64,000 nt of DNA from Gammaproteobacteria bacterium. Lineage in GTDB: Bacteria; Pseudomonadota; Gammaproteobacteria; Steroidobacterales; Steroidobacteraceae. Shown here in pieces: positions 1 through 10,768 of the stretch; the stretch's first letter is position 1; the number at the start of each line of letters is the position of its first letter. The translations under genes were made by a program, and so were the position numbers. The notes beneath the pieces are model-generated. The model saw only the letters and a list, made by a program, of their open reading frames with translations. It did not search any database and was not told the origin of the DNA. The DNA is taken from contig JANXZG010000080.1 in assembly GCA_025355645.1 (NCBI GenBank), positions 1-64,000 of the forward strand. The letters run 5' to 3'.

Positions 1-43
1 CGGATGGCACTACGGTAGAATTTGGCCGCAGGAGACAGCAATC

Positions 44-814
44 ATGAGCACTAACATCAAGCCCATTCAGAACCAAGCCCACCTCGAGCGGCAGGCGCGA
101 ATCGATCTGGCCGCCTGTCACCGTATCGCCGCTCGCTTCGAGCTGCACGAAGCAATAGACAATCACATGACGCTGCTGGTGCCAGGATGCACGGATCGGT
201 TTTATCTGGCGCCCTTTGGCATGCACTGGTCGGAGATCAGGGCAAACGATTTCTGCGAGGTCGACCTGACTGGCCGGTTAGTTGCGGGCAAGGGGCCGAT
301 CGAGCCGACCGCCCTGTACATACATGCCCCGGTCCACCGCTTGGCGCCTCGCGCGCGCTGCGTGTTGCACACGCACATGCCATTTACGACGGCGCTTGCA
401 ATGCTGGAGCAGCCCGCGCTTAGGATGGCCGTGCAAAGCGGCGTGATGTTCCATGAGGACATCGCGTTCGTCGATTACAACGGGCTCGCGTACGACCAAT
501 CCGAGGGAGAACGCCTAGCGCAGGCGCTAGGCAACAAATCAGTGCTGCTGATGCGAAACCACGGCGTACTGGTGATCGGCAATACAGTGCCCAATGCGTT
601 CGAGCAACTCTATTACCTTGAGCGCGCGGCGCAGGCACAGATTCTTGCGATGTCAACGGGAAAGCCATTGCACGATATCCCGGACGACGTGGTTCGCGCG
701 ACGGTCAGGCAATTCAGCGAGGGTGCCGAAGTCGGCGGGGTCGACCGCGCGGACCTGCATTTCGCAGCCTTAAAACGCATGTTGGACCGTACCGAGCCGG
801 ACTACGCGACCTGA
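44..814 (+). CDS. class II aldolase/adducin family protein
   Basis: Single 256-aa ORF; HTHMPFTTALAML and MRNHGVLVIG motifs typical of class II aldolases. Confidence 0.88.
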   Translation: MSTNIKPIQNQAHLERQARIDLAACHRIAARFELHEAIDNHMTLLVPGCTDRFYLAPFGMHWSEIRANDFCEVDLTGRLVAGKGPIEPTALYIHAPVHRLAPRARCVLHTHMPFTTALAMLEQPALRMAVQSGVMFHEDIAFVDYNGLAYDQSEGERLAQALGNKSVLLMRNHGVLVIGNTVPNAFEQLYYLERAAQAQILAMSTGKPLHDIPDDVVRATVRQFSEGAEVGGVDRADLHFAALKRMLDRTEPDYAT

Positions 815-827
815 TATCGGGGCATTC

Positions 828-1697
828 TCAATAGCCTGCGCTGTGCAGGTAGGCGACTGCGGCACCGGCGATGAGGCAGTAGATTCCGAACAGATACCAG
901 CGGCCGGTCTCCAGCCACCGGCTGAGCCAGGTGAGCGCGAGTAGCCCTGCAAGAAACGCCACCACTGCTCCTATCACGCTCATCATCCCGATCGACGCAA
1001 GATCAGGGCCGCCCGTCTCATGTGCGGAGCGAATCAGCCGCAACACCTCACGCAGCACGACGGGCGGGGTTAGCACGACCGCCAGTGCGAAACTGAACGC
1101 CTCGGCGCGTGCCTTGCCGACCCCCGCGAGCATTCCAGCCGAGATCGTTGCTCCCGAGCGCGAGAATCCGCGGAACGGCAGGCAAAGACCCTGTACGGAA
1201 CCGATCAACGCAGCCTGCCCAAGGGTAGGGTTTGACGTCTCGCTGGACATGCGCAGCTGGTGGCGCTTCTCGAGCAGTCCGGCAACCAGAATCAGCACTC
1301 CGGCCGCGACTAGCGCGGGCGCGATGAACTCCAGGCGACCGAAAAGGTCCTCGATCTCACCGTGGGGCAAGCTGCTCAACACTGTCATCTCGAGCAACTT
1401 GATGATCCCCTCCCCTATCAACGCCGTAAACGCAGTCGCGACCACAACCAGCAGCGCCGCGCTCCCGAACGCCGCCATACTGCGAAAGTAAGTCCGCCGC
1501 CACAGTTTCCAGAAATAAACAATGACCGCAAACATGGTGCCGGTATGCAAACTCACAAGAAGCAACGTCATGGAGGGTGAGGACGGGTCGAGGCCCAGCA
1601 ACTTCTCGGCAACCACCACGTGCGCGGAACTTGAGACTGGCAACAACTCGGCAAGGCCCTGCACTATCGCCAGAATAATGACGTTGGCTAATGACAT
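828..1697 (-). CDS. uppP: undecaprenyl-diphosphatase (UppP/BacA-like), divergent
   Basis: PVSSSAHVVVAE and GFSRSGATIS motifs, many TM segments; start placed at MSLANV, inside the longer ORF. Confidence 0.8.
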   Translation of the reverse strand: MSLANVIILAIVQGLAELLPVSSSAHVVVAEKLLGLDPSSPSMTLLLVSLHTGTMFAVIVYFWKLWRRTYFRSMAAFGSAALLVVVATAFTALIGEGIIKLLEMTVLSSLPHGEIEDLFGRLEFIAPALVAAGVLILVAGLLEKRHQLRMSSETSNPTLGQAALIGSVQGLCLPFRGFSRSGATISAGMLAGVGKARAEAFSFALAVVLTPPVVLREVLRLIRSAHETGGPDLASIGMMSVIGAVVAFLAGLLALTWLSRWLETGRWYLFGIYCLIAGAAVAYLHSAGY

Positions 1698-1991
1698 GGT
1701 CGCATTGTACCTTGCGGGCAGGGGCGCTTCACCGAGGCAGAGTGGGGACGAGTCGACACGCCGCCCCCACTGCCGAGGGGTAGGTGCGGGCCGGCCTCGG
1801 GCATCAGCCGCTCGCTCCGCCAATGATGCCCACGACTACTTCGCACGCATTTTTCATCGGTCATGTGCAGATGATCGTCGTGCGGCAGGTTAATCACTTT
1901 GCGTTGCCTCACGGCACCCCAATCGAGAGCCTCGTACAGCGCGCGGACCTGTGCGCGAAACGATGGATGATGTGCTACCGTTTGCCATCCT

Positions 1992-3998
1992 ATGAATTGC
2001 CTCAAGATATTGCTTGTTTCTGGCGCCATGACACTCGTGGCACTCGCGGCGCCACCCACACCGGCCCGCCCGCTAAACGTCGACGATTTCGATCGGTTCG
2101 CTGATATTGGCGAGGTGCAAATTTCCGCAGACGGCGCATGGGTAGCATACGTGGTGGGAACCGTGGACCGCGCCGCGGATGAGCAGCGCAGCGCGATCTG
2201 GATCGTCAGGTGGGACGGGACCAAACAGGAGCTGGTAACCGCCTCCCTCAAGCATGCCGGCACCCCGCGCTGGAGTCCGGACGGGCGTTACCTGGCATTT
2301 AACGGCTCGGCGACGGACCCCGACGAATCGCAGATCATGTTGTTCGATCGGCAGAGCGGTCTGACCCGCGTATTGACCGATGTGACCGGCGATATAGGCG
2401 ATTTTGTGTGGTCGCCAGACAGTAGGCGACTGGTCTTTGTGATGGTCACCGGCGCCGAACCGCCGCCCAAGGAAGGTGCTCCGCCGCAACCGATTGTCAT
2501 CGACGCCGCGTATTTCAAGGAAGACAAATTCGGCTATTTTGAAAAAGGCCAGCGGCAGCATTTATACCTCGCCAACATCGCCACCGCCAAGATCGATGCG
2601 CTGACCAGCGATCCGCAATTCAACGATGATCATCCCGCGTGGGCTCCCGATGGGTCGCACATTGCCTTTGTCAGGACGCACGAACGGGAGGCGGACGTCG
2701 ATGGCATGGGCGATGTCGATGTCGTCGACGCCGCGGTCGGCGCGCAGGCGTCGACGCTGGTGCGAATTTTCACGCCCAATGCGCAGCACCTGGCGTGGAG
2801 CCCCGACGGTTGCCTGCTCGCGTTCCTGCAGGGCCAGGAACCTAAGTATGTCTCCTACATGCTGGACCGGCTGGCGGTGATTCCCGCCGGCGGCGGCGCC
2901 GTGCGGCCCCTCAGCAACGCGCTGGATCGCGCGATCGTCGCATACACGTTCGAAAACTCAGGCTCGATCCTCGTCAGTATCGAAGATGACATGACGAAAT
3001 ATCCGGCGCGTCTCGACCTTAAAACCGGCTCGATCAAGCGTCTATACACCCTGCCCTCGGTCATTGACGGGATCAGCTCCGCCGCCGGTCACACGGCGGT
3101 GATGTATACGGACGACCGCTCTCCGGTCGAACTATATGCGCTTGAAGGAAGGGGGCTGCGCAAACTGACCCGGCATAATGATGCCCTGATGGCCGAGATC
3201 AATCTTGGATCCGTCGAGGAACTGAAGTTCAGCAGCCGGGACGGGACCGAAATCCATGGCCTGATGGTCAAGCCACCGAACTACCAACCCGGCAGGAAGT
3301 ATCCCACTTTAGTTTGGATCCACGGGGGCCCCAGCGGCCAGGACGAACATTATTTCAGTTACGATCAGTGGCAGTTCAAGCGGCAGATGTTCGCGGCTAA
3401 GGGCTATGTCGTCCTTGGAATCAATTACCGCGGCGGCAGTGGCCGCGGCAGCGATTTCGCAAAAGCGATTTTTGCCGACTGGGGTCATCTGGAAATCGAA
3501 GACCTTCAGGCTGCCGTCGATCACGTCGTGGCACGGGGCATTGCCGACCCTGACAAGCTCGGCATTGGCGGAAGAAGCTACGGCGGCATCCTGACTGACT
3601 ACATGATCGCAAAGGATGGGCGTTTCAAGGCCGCTATGAGTATCGCGGGCGACGGCAACCCGATTGGAATGTATGGCACGGACGAATATTTCCTGCCGAG
3701 CACCTGGGAACTTGGGCCGCCGTGGCGAGATCCTGACTTATGGATGAAGGTCTCATACCCGCTGTTCCACGCCGACCATATCCATACGCCGACCCTATTT
3801 ATAGGGCAATCGAAGGACTTCAACGTGCCCGTCGCGGGTGCCGAACAGATGTACCAGGCACTTCGAACTCTCGGCGTGCCAACAGAACTGGTCATTTATC
3901 CCGGTGAGTATCACGATCTGACGCGTCCGAGCTTCATGCGCGACGAGATCGAGCGAGTCTCGGCGTGGTTCGATCACTATGTGAATGTTGTGCATTGA
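1992..3998 (+). CDS. S9 family peptidase (acylaminoacyl/dipeptidyl peptidase-like)
   Basis: N-terminal WD40-like propeller, C-terminal alpha/beta hydrolase with GGRSYGG nucleophile motif; N-terminal signal-like sequence. Confidence 0.9.
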   Translation: MNCLKILLVSGAMTLVALAAPPTPARPLNVDDFDRFADIGEVQISADGAWVAYVVGTVDRAADEQRSAIWIVRWDGTKQELVTASLKHAGTPRWSPDGRYLAFNGSATDPDESQIMLFDRQSGLTRVLTDVTGDIGDFVWSPDSRRLVFVMVTGAEPPPKEGAPPQPIVIDAAYFKEDKFGYFEKGQRQHLYLANIATAKIDALTSDPQFNDDHPAWAPDGSHIAFVRTHEREADVDGMGDVDVVDAAVGAQASTLVRIFTPNAQHLAWSPDGCLLAFLQGQEPKYVSYMLDRLAVIPAGGGAVRPLSNALDRAIVAYTFENSGSILVSIEDDMTKYPARLDLKTGSIKRLYTLPSVIDGISSAAGHTAVMYTDDRSPVELYALEGRGLRKLTRHNDALMAEINLGSVEELKFSSRDGTEIHGLMVKPPNYQPGRKYPTLVWIHGGPSGQDEHYFSYDQWQFKRQMFAAKGYVVLGINYRGGSGRGSDFAKAIFADWGHLEIEDLQAAVDHVVARGIADPDKLGIGGRSYGGILTDYMIAKDGRFKAAMSIAGDGNPIGMYGTDEYFLPSTWELGPPWRDPDLWMKVSYPLFHADHIHTPTLFIGQSKDFNVPVAGAEQMYQALRTLGVPTELVIYPGEYHDLTRPSFMRDEIERVSAWFDHYVNVVH

Positions 3999-4244
3999 TG
4001 CCCTTTACAATGCGCACACTATGAATAAACCCCGCGCTGCTGACGGGCCCCGGACGACCCGGCGCTGATCGAATTGCTGACCTCCATTAAGGCTATCTCG
4101 CCGGGCCGGCGGCTGAGCGCCTTAAACTGATCTGAAGGGCTGCAGCCCGAATTTGGCGCATCGAGACAAGTCGATGACGCAAATTGATCAGCCGTGACGG
4201 TCGCCGATGACCATACTGGGGCGCTAAAGCAAGGAGAAAAACTG

Positions 4245-5813
4245 ATGGACGATCAGCCTACGGCTACCGCTCATGCTCGACGCCCGAGCGGCCGTGATGC
4301 CAAGCGAGCCTCCCGCGCCGCCCGCGCCGCGTCCTCCGTCCCCTACATCACGCGCAAGATTCCCGTGTTCGAGGTGCTAGGCGAGGAAGGCCTCGTCATG
4401 ATGGAGCAGAACGCGGAAACAATACTCGAGGAAATCGGCATCGATTTTCGCGACGATGCCGAGGCGCTCGAGATCTGGAAGGCGGCCGGCGCCGACGTCC
4501 AGGGCGAGCGCGTGCATTTCCCGCGCGGCATGTGCCGCTCCATCATTCAGCGCAGCGCGCCACGCGAATTTACGCAACATGCGCGAAATCCCGCGCGCAG
4601 CGTGCGTATCGGCGGCAAGAACACCGTATTTGCCCCGGCCTATGGCTCGCCATTCGTGCGCAATCTTGACGAAGGGCGCCGTTATGCACGCATCGAGGAC
4701 TTCCGAAATTTCGTCAAGCTTGCCTACATGGCCCACTCGTTGCATCACTCGGGCGGCACGATCTGCGAACCGGTGGATCTGCCGGTCAACAAGCGCCATC
4801 TCGACATGGTCTACAGTCACCTGAAATTCAGCGACAAGCCGTTCATGGGATCGGTGACCGCGCCGGATCGCGCCGAGGATTCCGTCGAACTCGCGAAGAT
4901 CGTATTCGGACCCGACACCAACGATCCGGAGACTGGCCGGCCGAAAACGATGATCATCAACCTGATCAATGTGAACTCACCGATGACCTACGATGCGACG
5001 ATGCTCGGCGCCGCCAAGGTCTATGCGCGCGCGAACCAGGCAACGATCATCACCCCGTTCATCCTGGCTGGCGCAATGTCCCCGGTTACCGTTGCAGGCA
5101 CCGTCGCGCAGACCCTTGCCGAGGCGCTTGCGGGCCTTGCGTTCGTGCAGCTCGTCAATCCGGGCGCCCCGGTCGTGCTCGGCAGCTTCGCCTCGTCGAT
5201 TTCCATGCAATCCGGTGCGCCGACTTTCGGCACCCCGGAGCCGGCGCTGGTGCTTTACACCATGGCGGCGCTCGCGCGCCGCCTAGGGATACCGTTTCGC
5301 TCCGGCGGGAGCCTGTGCGCATCGAAGATTGCCGATGCGCAGGCTGCATTCGAATCAGCCAATACTTTATTGCCGACTTGCCTCGCGGGGGTAAATTTCG
5401 TACTGCACACCGCCGGCTGGCTCGAGGGCGGCCTGTCGATGGGTTACGAAAAATTTGTCCTGGACGTGGACCAGGCGGGCATGATGCACACGCTGCTCGC
5501 GGGGATCGATCTCTCGCCGAACGGTCAAGCGCTCGATGCGATGCGCGAAGTGGGACCGGGCAAGCATTTCCTCGGTTGCGCGCACACGCAGGCGAATTTT
5601 GAGAATGCGTTCTACCGCTCGCCGCTCGCTGACAACAACAGCTATGAACAGTGGGAATCGGAAGGCTCTTCCGACATGACCAAGCGCGCGAACACCTTGT
5701 GGAAAAAAATGTTGGCCGAGTATGTCGCGCCGCCCATGGATGAGGGCATCGATGAGGCACTGCTCGAATACATGGCGAAAAGAAAGGCAGCCTCCCCCGA
5801 CTCGAACGTCTGA
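4245..5813 (+). CDS. MttB-family (trimethylamine methyltransferase family) corrinoid methyltransferase, non-pyrrolysine type
   Basis: Full-length MttB-like protein with no in-frame TAG; start MDDQPT preceded by AAGGAG. Confidence 0.9.
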   Translation: MDDQPTATAHARRPSGRDAKRASRAARAASSVPYITRKIPVFEVLGEEGLVMMEQNAETILEEIGIDFRDDAEALEIWKAAGADVQGERVHFPRGMCRSIIQRSAPREFTQHARNPARSVRIGGKNTVFAPAYGSPFVRNLDEGRRYARIEDFRNFVKLAYMAHSLHHSGGTICEPVDLPVNKRHLDMVYSHLKFSDKPFMGSVTAPDRAEDSVELAKIVFGPDTNDPETGRPKTMIINLINVNSPMTYDATMLGAAKVYARANQATIITPFILAGAMSPVTVAGTVAQTLAEALAGLAFVQLVNPGAPVVLGSFASSISMQSGAPTFGTPEPALVLYTMAALARRLGIPFRSGGSLCASKIADAQAAFESANTLLPTCLAGVNFVLHTAGWLEGGLSMGYEKFVLDVDQAGMMHTLLAGIDLSPNGQALDAMREVGPGKHFLGCAHTQANFENAFYRSPLADNNSYEQWESEGSSDMTKRANTLWKKMLAEYVAPPMDEGIDEALLEYMAKRKAASPDSNV

Positions 5814-5902
5814 CGAATCCTTTGTTGGGGTCGTGCCTGCCTGCGCTAATGTTCGTTCTGCTGCCTTTGCCAGAGCTGAATGTCTGCAGCGCCATCGCGA
5901 CG

Positions 5903-6330
5903 CTATCGGGCGTGATCTTGATGAGACTGCCGGATTAGTGCTTCGGCAACGTTTGTCGCCCCATGACCATCAGGTTGGGACCTGCTCACCAACCGACCGC
6001 CTGGCCGTCCTTCCGAAGGTCTGATCCCGCCCGGTAATAGCCATTTATGGCCATGATCGATTGAACGCCGACGACGCTGTTCTCCCCAGAACCCGGCATT
6101 GGAATGCATGCGCCCGCCTATTCTCTCCGATGACTCATAAACCTCGCAGGGAATTGCGGCATCCTGCAAAGTGAGCGCAGCCACCATGCCGCCGATGCCG
6201 GCCCCGACAATGGCGATGCGCGGCGCGGCGGCTGAATAATTGATCCTGCATTGAAGTCCGCACAATCTGGCGGTTCATCGACTGGCGAATTCGCCTCATT
6301 GCCCTGCTTCGTGACATGCAATTTCTCCGG
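5903..6330 (-). pseudogene. remnant of FAD-dependent flavin amine oxidase-like protein
   Basis: Rossmann segment APRIAIVGAGIGGMVAALTLQDAAIPCEVYESSERIGGRMHSNAGFW, then abrupt loss of similarity; flanking pieces in other frames. Confidence 0.65.
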
Positions 6331-6372
6331 CACGCGACGCCAAAAGTATTTTTATCCAGACCGTCCCGCGGC

Positions 6373-8382
6373 TCAGCTTCCGCGCCGCGGCCGCCGCCCG
6401 CGCGTTTCGGTCTGGCTCGTCGATTCTTTTGGCGCTGGCAGGTCTACGACCTTGCGAAGATGCGTATAAGGCGCGACCTTGTGCGGAATAGCCATAGCCT
6501 CGACGAAGTGATGCTGGAAGCGCGGCTCGATCGCGGTTTCGATTTTTTCGATGCGACGCACGAGCTGCTCAATGATTGTCCTGGACGTCTCATCGAGCAG
6601 CGCAATGCGTGCGCCAGTACCGGCCGCGTTACCGGCCGAGCGCACCTGCGCGAGGTCGCAGTCCGGGATCATGCCGAGGATCGTCGCGTACTTGACGTCG
6701 ATGTGGCTGCCGAATGCGCCGGCGAGCCGGATCCGATCCACCTGCGATATGCCGAGGCGTTCCATCAGCAACGCAACGCCGGCGTACAGCGCAGCCTTCG
6801 CAAGCTGGATGGCGCGTACATCGTTCTGCGTTATCTTGAGCTCCACTGCGCCCGGGTGCAGCACGTAGGCAAACGTCCTGCCATTTTCAACCAGGCGCTT
6901 TGTACGCGTCGCGAGGCGGCCGTCGACGACGCCGTCCTGGTTGATGATTCCCGCAAGATACATCTCGGCTATCACCTCGATAATGCCGGAGCCGCAGACG
7001 CCGGTGACGCCGGTTGCCGCGGTGGCTGCCTCGAACCCAGCCTCGTCGGACCACAGGTCGCTGCCAATGACCTTGAACTTCGGCTCAAGCGTGTCCCGGT
7101 CAATGCGCACGCGTTCGATTGCGCCGGGCGCGGCACGCTGGCCGCAGCTGATCTGGGCGCCCTCAAACGCGGGCCCCGTCGGGCTCGAGCAGGCGAGGAT
7201 GCGGTGCCGGTTGCCGAGCACGATCTCCGCATTGGTGCCGACATCGACCAGCAGTGTCATCTCCTCACCGAGATCTGGCCGCTCCGCGAGCACCATACCA
7301 GCGGCATCGGCGCCGACATGCCCGGCGATGCAGGGCAGCACGTAGATCCGCGCGTTGTGATTCAGCTTCAGGTCGATAGCTGAGGCCCGCAGCGTGAGCG
7401 AATGATCGGTCGCGAGCGCAAATGGGGCACCGCCCAGCTCCACCGGGTCGATGCCGAGCAGCAGGTGGTGCATGATCGGGTTGCCGACCAAGGTCGCCTC
7501 GAGAATATCGTCGAGCGGAATAGCCGCGCTATTCGCAACTTCCATGGCAAGGCCGCAAAGCGCCTCGCGCACCGCCGCAGTCATCAGTTTGTGTCCGCCC
7601 GGGTTCATCATTGAATAGGAGACCCGGCTCATCAGGTCCTCGCCGAAGCGGATTTGCGGATTCATCAAACCCGCGGAGGCGGCCACCTCGCCACTGGTCA
7701 GATCGCACAGGTGCGCGGCGATCGTGGTCGAGCCAATATCGATCGCAAGGCCATAAATTCGCTCATGCAGCCCAGGCCACACTTCTACTACCTGCTTGCC
7801 TGCATGCACGGCAACGGTGACTTCCCAGGCCCCGGCCCGCAAGGTCGCCTGCAATTTTTGCAGCACGGTCAGGTCCGTAGCGAGGTTGGTTAGCTGCCAC
7901 TCGCGCTCCAGCGCGTCGTACATCCGGCGCAGGTCGCCGGCCGGATCGTGCATATCGGGCTGTTGCACCTGCACGTAGTGCAGGCGCACCACCGGATGCA
8001 GCTCAATCGCACGTACATCCGCCTCCTTGCGCACGACCTGGCGATGAACCTGGCTGGTAGCAGGCACGTCGATGACCACATCACTCACAATTTTCGCCGA
8101 GCACGACAGGCGGCGACCCGCGGCCAGGGGCTGGCGGCGCGAGTAGCGCGCTTCCGGCTCACTGAAGGGCGTCAGGCTCTGCTGCGAGGAGGTCACGCCA
8201 TGCTTGGCGAACTCGCCCTCCGAGACCAGCACCTGGCAGCGCCCACAAAGCCCACGTCCACCGCAGACCGAATCGATATCGACACCAAGGCTGCGCGCGG
8301 CCTGCAGCACGGGCGTGCCAGCCGGAAACGTGCCGCGCTTGCCGGACGGCGTGAATACGATGAGCGGATCGCGGGTCGTCAT
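6373..8382 (-). CDS. ASKHA-domain 2Fe-2S ferredoxin, corrinoid activation protein (RamA/RACo-like)
   Basis: N-terminal CGGRGLCGRCQV ferredoxin motif followed by DIGSTTIAAHL and DVGTNAEIVLG activase motifs. Confidence 0.92.
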   Translation of the reverse strand: MTTRDPLIVFTPSGKRGTFPAGTPVLQAARSLGVDIDSVCGGRGLCGRCQVLVSEGEFAKHGVTSSQQSLTPFSEPEARYSRRQPLAAGRRLSCSAKIVSDVVIDVPATSQVHRQVVRKEADVRAIELHPVVRLHYVQVQQPDMHDPAGDLRRMYDALEREWQLTNLATDLTVLQKLQATLRAGAWEVTVAVHAGKQVVEVWPGLHERIYGLAIDIGSTTIAAHLCDLTSGEVAASAGLMNPQIRFGEDLMSRVSYSMMNPGGHKLMTAAVREALCGLAMEVANSAAIPLDDILEATLVGNPIMHHLLLGIDPVELGGAPFALATDHSLTLRASAIDLKLNHNARIYVLPCIAGHVGADAAGMVLAERPDLGEEMTLLVDVGTNAEIVLGNRHRILACSSPTGPAFEGAQISCGQRAAPGAIERVRIDRDTLEPKFKVIGSDLWSDEAGFEAATAATGVTGVCGSGIIEVIAEMYLAGIINQDGVVDGRLATRTKRLVENGRTFAYVLHPGAVELKITQNDVRAIQLAKAALYAGVALLMERLGISQVDRIRLAGAFGSHIDVKYATILGMIPDCDLAQVRSAGNAAGTGARIALLDETSRTIIEQLVRRIEKIETAIEPRFQHHFVEAMAIPHKVAPYTHLRKVVDLPAPKESTSQTETRGRRPRRGS

Positions 8383-9299
8383 GCAGGCCGGCGACGGTGT
8401 CCGCCTTCGCGGCGGCCACGCTGCATCTCGCCGGCCGAGCCGGGTATTACCGCCGGGGCTTCACGGAAGCGGCGGATCCAGCGCGCGCAATCCGGATCAT
8501 GACCCATCATGACATCGGCGCCCATGATCGCCTTGATGACTTCTTCATGCATCGGATTGGTAATCGCGGAGGTCATGCCCGCCCCCATCGCCATCGTCAG
8601 GAACGCACTGTTGATGCCGTTCCGGTTGGGCAGGCCGAAGCTCACGTTCGAAGCGCCGCAGGACGTGTTCACCTTAAGCTCGGTGCGTAGCCGGTGCACC
8701 AGTCGCATGACCTGCACGCCAGCCTGGTTGATTGCGCCGATTGGCATGACCAGCGGATCAACCACCACGTCACAGGCCGGGATCCCGTAATCGGCGGCGC
8801 GCTCGACGATCTTCTTCGCCACTGCGAAGCGTACGTTAGGATCCTCGGATATGCCGGTCTCATCGTTCGAGATCGCGATGACCGCGGCGCCGTACTTCTT
8901 GATCAGCGGCAGCACCTGCTCGAGACGCTCCTCTTCGCCGGTCACCGAGTTTACGAGCGGCTTGCCCTTGTACACGGCCAGGCCCGCCTGCAGCGCCGCG
9001 ACGATCGAGGAGTCGATCGATAAGGGCGCATCCGTGATCGACTGCACCAGCTGTATGGCCTTGGCAAGGATCGCGGGTTCATCCGCAAGCGGGATGCCGG
9101 CGTTCACGTCGAGCATATGTGCGCCCGCCTCCACCTGCGCGCGCGCGTCGGCTTCGACGCGGGAGAAATCGCCCGCCGACATTTCGGCGGCGAGGATCTT
9201 GCGGCCGGTCGGGTTGATGCGCTCGCCAATCAGCACAAACGGCCGATTGAAGCCGATGACGACTTCCCTGGTGGCGGAGCTGATGACCGTATCTGTCAT
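8379..9299 (-). CDS. methyltetrahydrofolate:corrinoid protein methyltransferase (pterin-binding)
   Basis: FVLIGERINPTGRK, MLDVNAG and SIDSS pterin-binding motifs; 4-nt overlap with downstream ORF. Confidence 0.9.
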   Translation of the reverse strand: MTDTVISSATREVVIGFNRPFVLIGERINPTGRKILAAEMSAGDFSRVEADARAQVEAGAHMLDVNAGIPLADEPAILAKAIQLVQSITDAPLSIDSSIVAALQAGLAVYKGKPLVNSVTGEEERLEQVLPLIKKYGAAVIAISNDETGISEDPNVRFAVAKKIVERAADYGIPACDVVVDPLVMPIGAINQAGVQVMRLVHRLRTELKVNTSCGASNVSFGLPNRNGINSAFLTMAMGAGMTSAITNPMHEEVIKAIMGADVMMGHDPDCARWIRRFREAPAVIPGSAGEMQRGRREGGHRRRPA

Positions 9300-9320
9300 G
9301 ATGTTGTCCTTGTAAAACTG

Positions 9321-10316
9321 TTATGCGGCGTCGCGCGCGGGGAACCAGGGTCGCCGCTCCCTCAGCACGCCGGTGCGCTCGACGATTTCCTGTACAGATT
9401 CTTCCTGGCGGTAGGCCATGATGTGCACTCCGCTGATGCCGCGTATTTCGCGCATTTTCTGGATAAGTTCCACGCAGATCGAGCGACCTTCGGCCGCCTG
9501 GTCCTTGGCACCCGCGAGGCGCGTGACCAGCGCATCCGGCACGAACATTCCGGGCACGTTCTTGCGCATCCAATCAGCGGTCTTCGCCGAGCGCAGCGGC
9601 CCGACACCCGCGAGGATAAAGACCTTGCCGAATAGTCCCAGGTCCTCGACCTGCACCATAAAACTGCGCAGCAGCGCGAGATCGTAGCAATACTGCGTCT
9701 GGATGAACTGCGCGCCCGCCGCGACCTTTTTCGCAAGTCGCTGGGCGCGCCAGGCGTGCGGCAGTGCGGATGGGTTCTCGGCGGCGCCGAGAAACACGCG
9801 CGGCGCGAAGGTGATCTTGCGGCCGCTCTGGAAATGATGCTCGTCGCGAAGAGTGCGCGCTATATCGAGCAGCGACACGCAATCCAGGTCGAACACGGGC
9901 TTCGCCTGCGGATGATCGCCCGCCTGCACGCCGTCGCCTGTCAAGCAAAGCATGTTGCAGACACCCATGGCGGCGCCGCCCAGGATATCGCCCTGGATCG
10001 CGATGCGGTTCTTGTCGCGGCAAGATATCTGCATGATCGGCGCATAGCCGACGCGCGTCAGCAGCGCGCACACCGCAATACTCGACATATGGCAGTTCGC
10101 GCCGCTGCCATCAGTCGCATTGATCGCATCGACGTAGCCGTCGAATACGCGGGCACGCCGGTACACATCTTCCGGATCAGCCGAGTCTGGCGGGGCAAGC
10201 TCCGTCGTTACCGCGAACCCACCGGCGCGCAACACACGCTCAAAGCGGCCCGGCGAAGTATGGCCGGGCAGGATGGGCAGGGGGTAGCCCGGGACCGGCT
10301 CATCCTCGAACTTCAC
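9321..10316 (-). CDS. metF: methylenetetrahydrofolate reductase (MetF family)
   Basis: TTELAPPDSAD, FIQTQYCYD, GVGPLRSAKTADWM; probable GTG start in GTGA overlap with upstream metV stop. Confidence 0.88.
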   Translation of the reverse strand: MKFEDEPVPGYPLPILPGHTSPGRFERVLRAGGFAVTTELAPPDSADPEDVYRRARVFDGYVDAINATDGSGANCHMSSIAVCALLTRVGYAPIMQISCRDKNRIAIQGDILGGAAMGVCNMLCLTGDGVQAGDHPQAKPVFDLDCVSLLDIARTLRDEHHFQSGRKITFAPRVFLGAAENPSALPHAWRAQRLAKKVAAGAQFIQTQYCYDLALLRSFMVQVEDLGLFGKVFILAGVGPLRSAKTADWMRKNVPGMFVPDALVTRLAGAKDQAAEGRSICVELIQKMREIRGISGVHIMAYRQEESVQEIVERTGVLRERRPWFPARDAA

Positions 10317-10768
10317 GCGCCACCGGACTTTTCGCGCACCACGCGCAACCATGAGGACTTGCCCTGCTGGCGCTGGTCGACGGCGAACTGCATCTCGCGC
10401 ATGGCCGCAACGCCGCCCGGAATTCGCTCGCTGCCCTTGTAGGCTTCGACCCAGACGCACCTCATCTCCGGCTTGACCTCGCAGTTGCCATCCGCCCGCA
10501 CGCCACCGCAGGGCCCATTGCGAAGCGTTTTCGGGCAGTTCATCGGGCATGACATGCCGGTTGAACTGAGCACGCACTGGCCACACATGCGGCAGTCGAA
10601 CAGCAACCCCTTGACCGCCTTTTCGACCGCCGCAACCGGGCGCTCGAGGCGATCATGGCCTATCGCGCGCAGGAGCGGGTTCAGGCGCAACAGCAGCGCT
10701 TCAAAGCTGCGATAAAAGGAATTCAGGCCGCGCGCATGTCGCACGGACCACAAGCGCACCGAATACAT
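10313..10768 (-). CDS. metV: methylenetetrahydrofolate reductase C-terminal (MetV) zinc-ribbon protein
   Basis: CRMCGQCVLSSTGMSCPMNCPKTLRNGPCGG cysteine pattern typical of MetV. Confidence 0.88.
   Translation of the reverse strand: MYSVRLWSVRHARGLNSFYRSFEALLLRLNPLLRAIGHDRLERPVAAVEKAVKGLLFDCRMCGQCVLSSTGMSCPMNCPKTLRNGPCGGVRADGNCEVKPEMRCVWVEAYKGSERIPGGVAAMREMQFAVDQRQQGKSSWLRVVREKSGGA

Noticed and set aside
4245-5813. Possible pyrrolysine-containing MttB
   Set aside because: The ORF has no in-frame TAG; it is a full-length non-Pyl homologue and no pyl genes are visible in the window
6316-7383. 355-aa plus-strand ORF
   Set aside because: Antisense to the RamA-like activase; low-complexity-like translation
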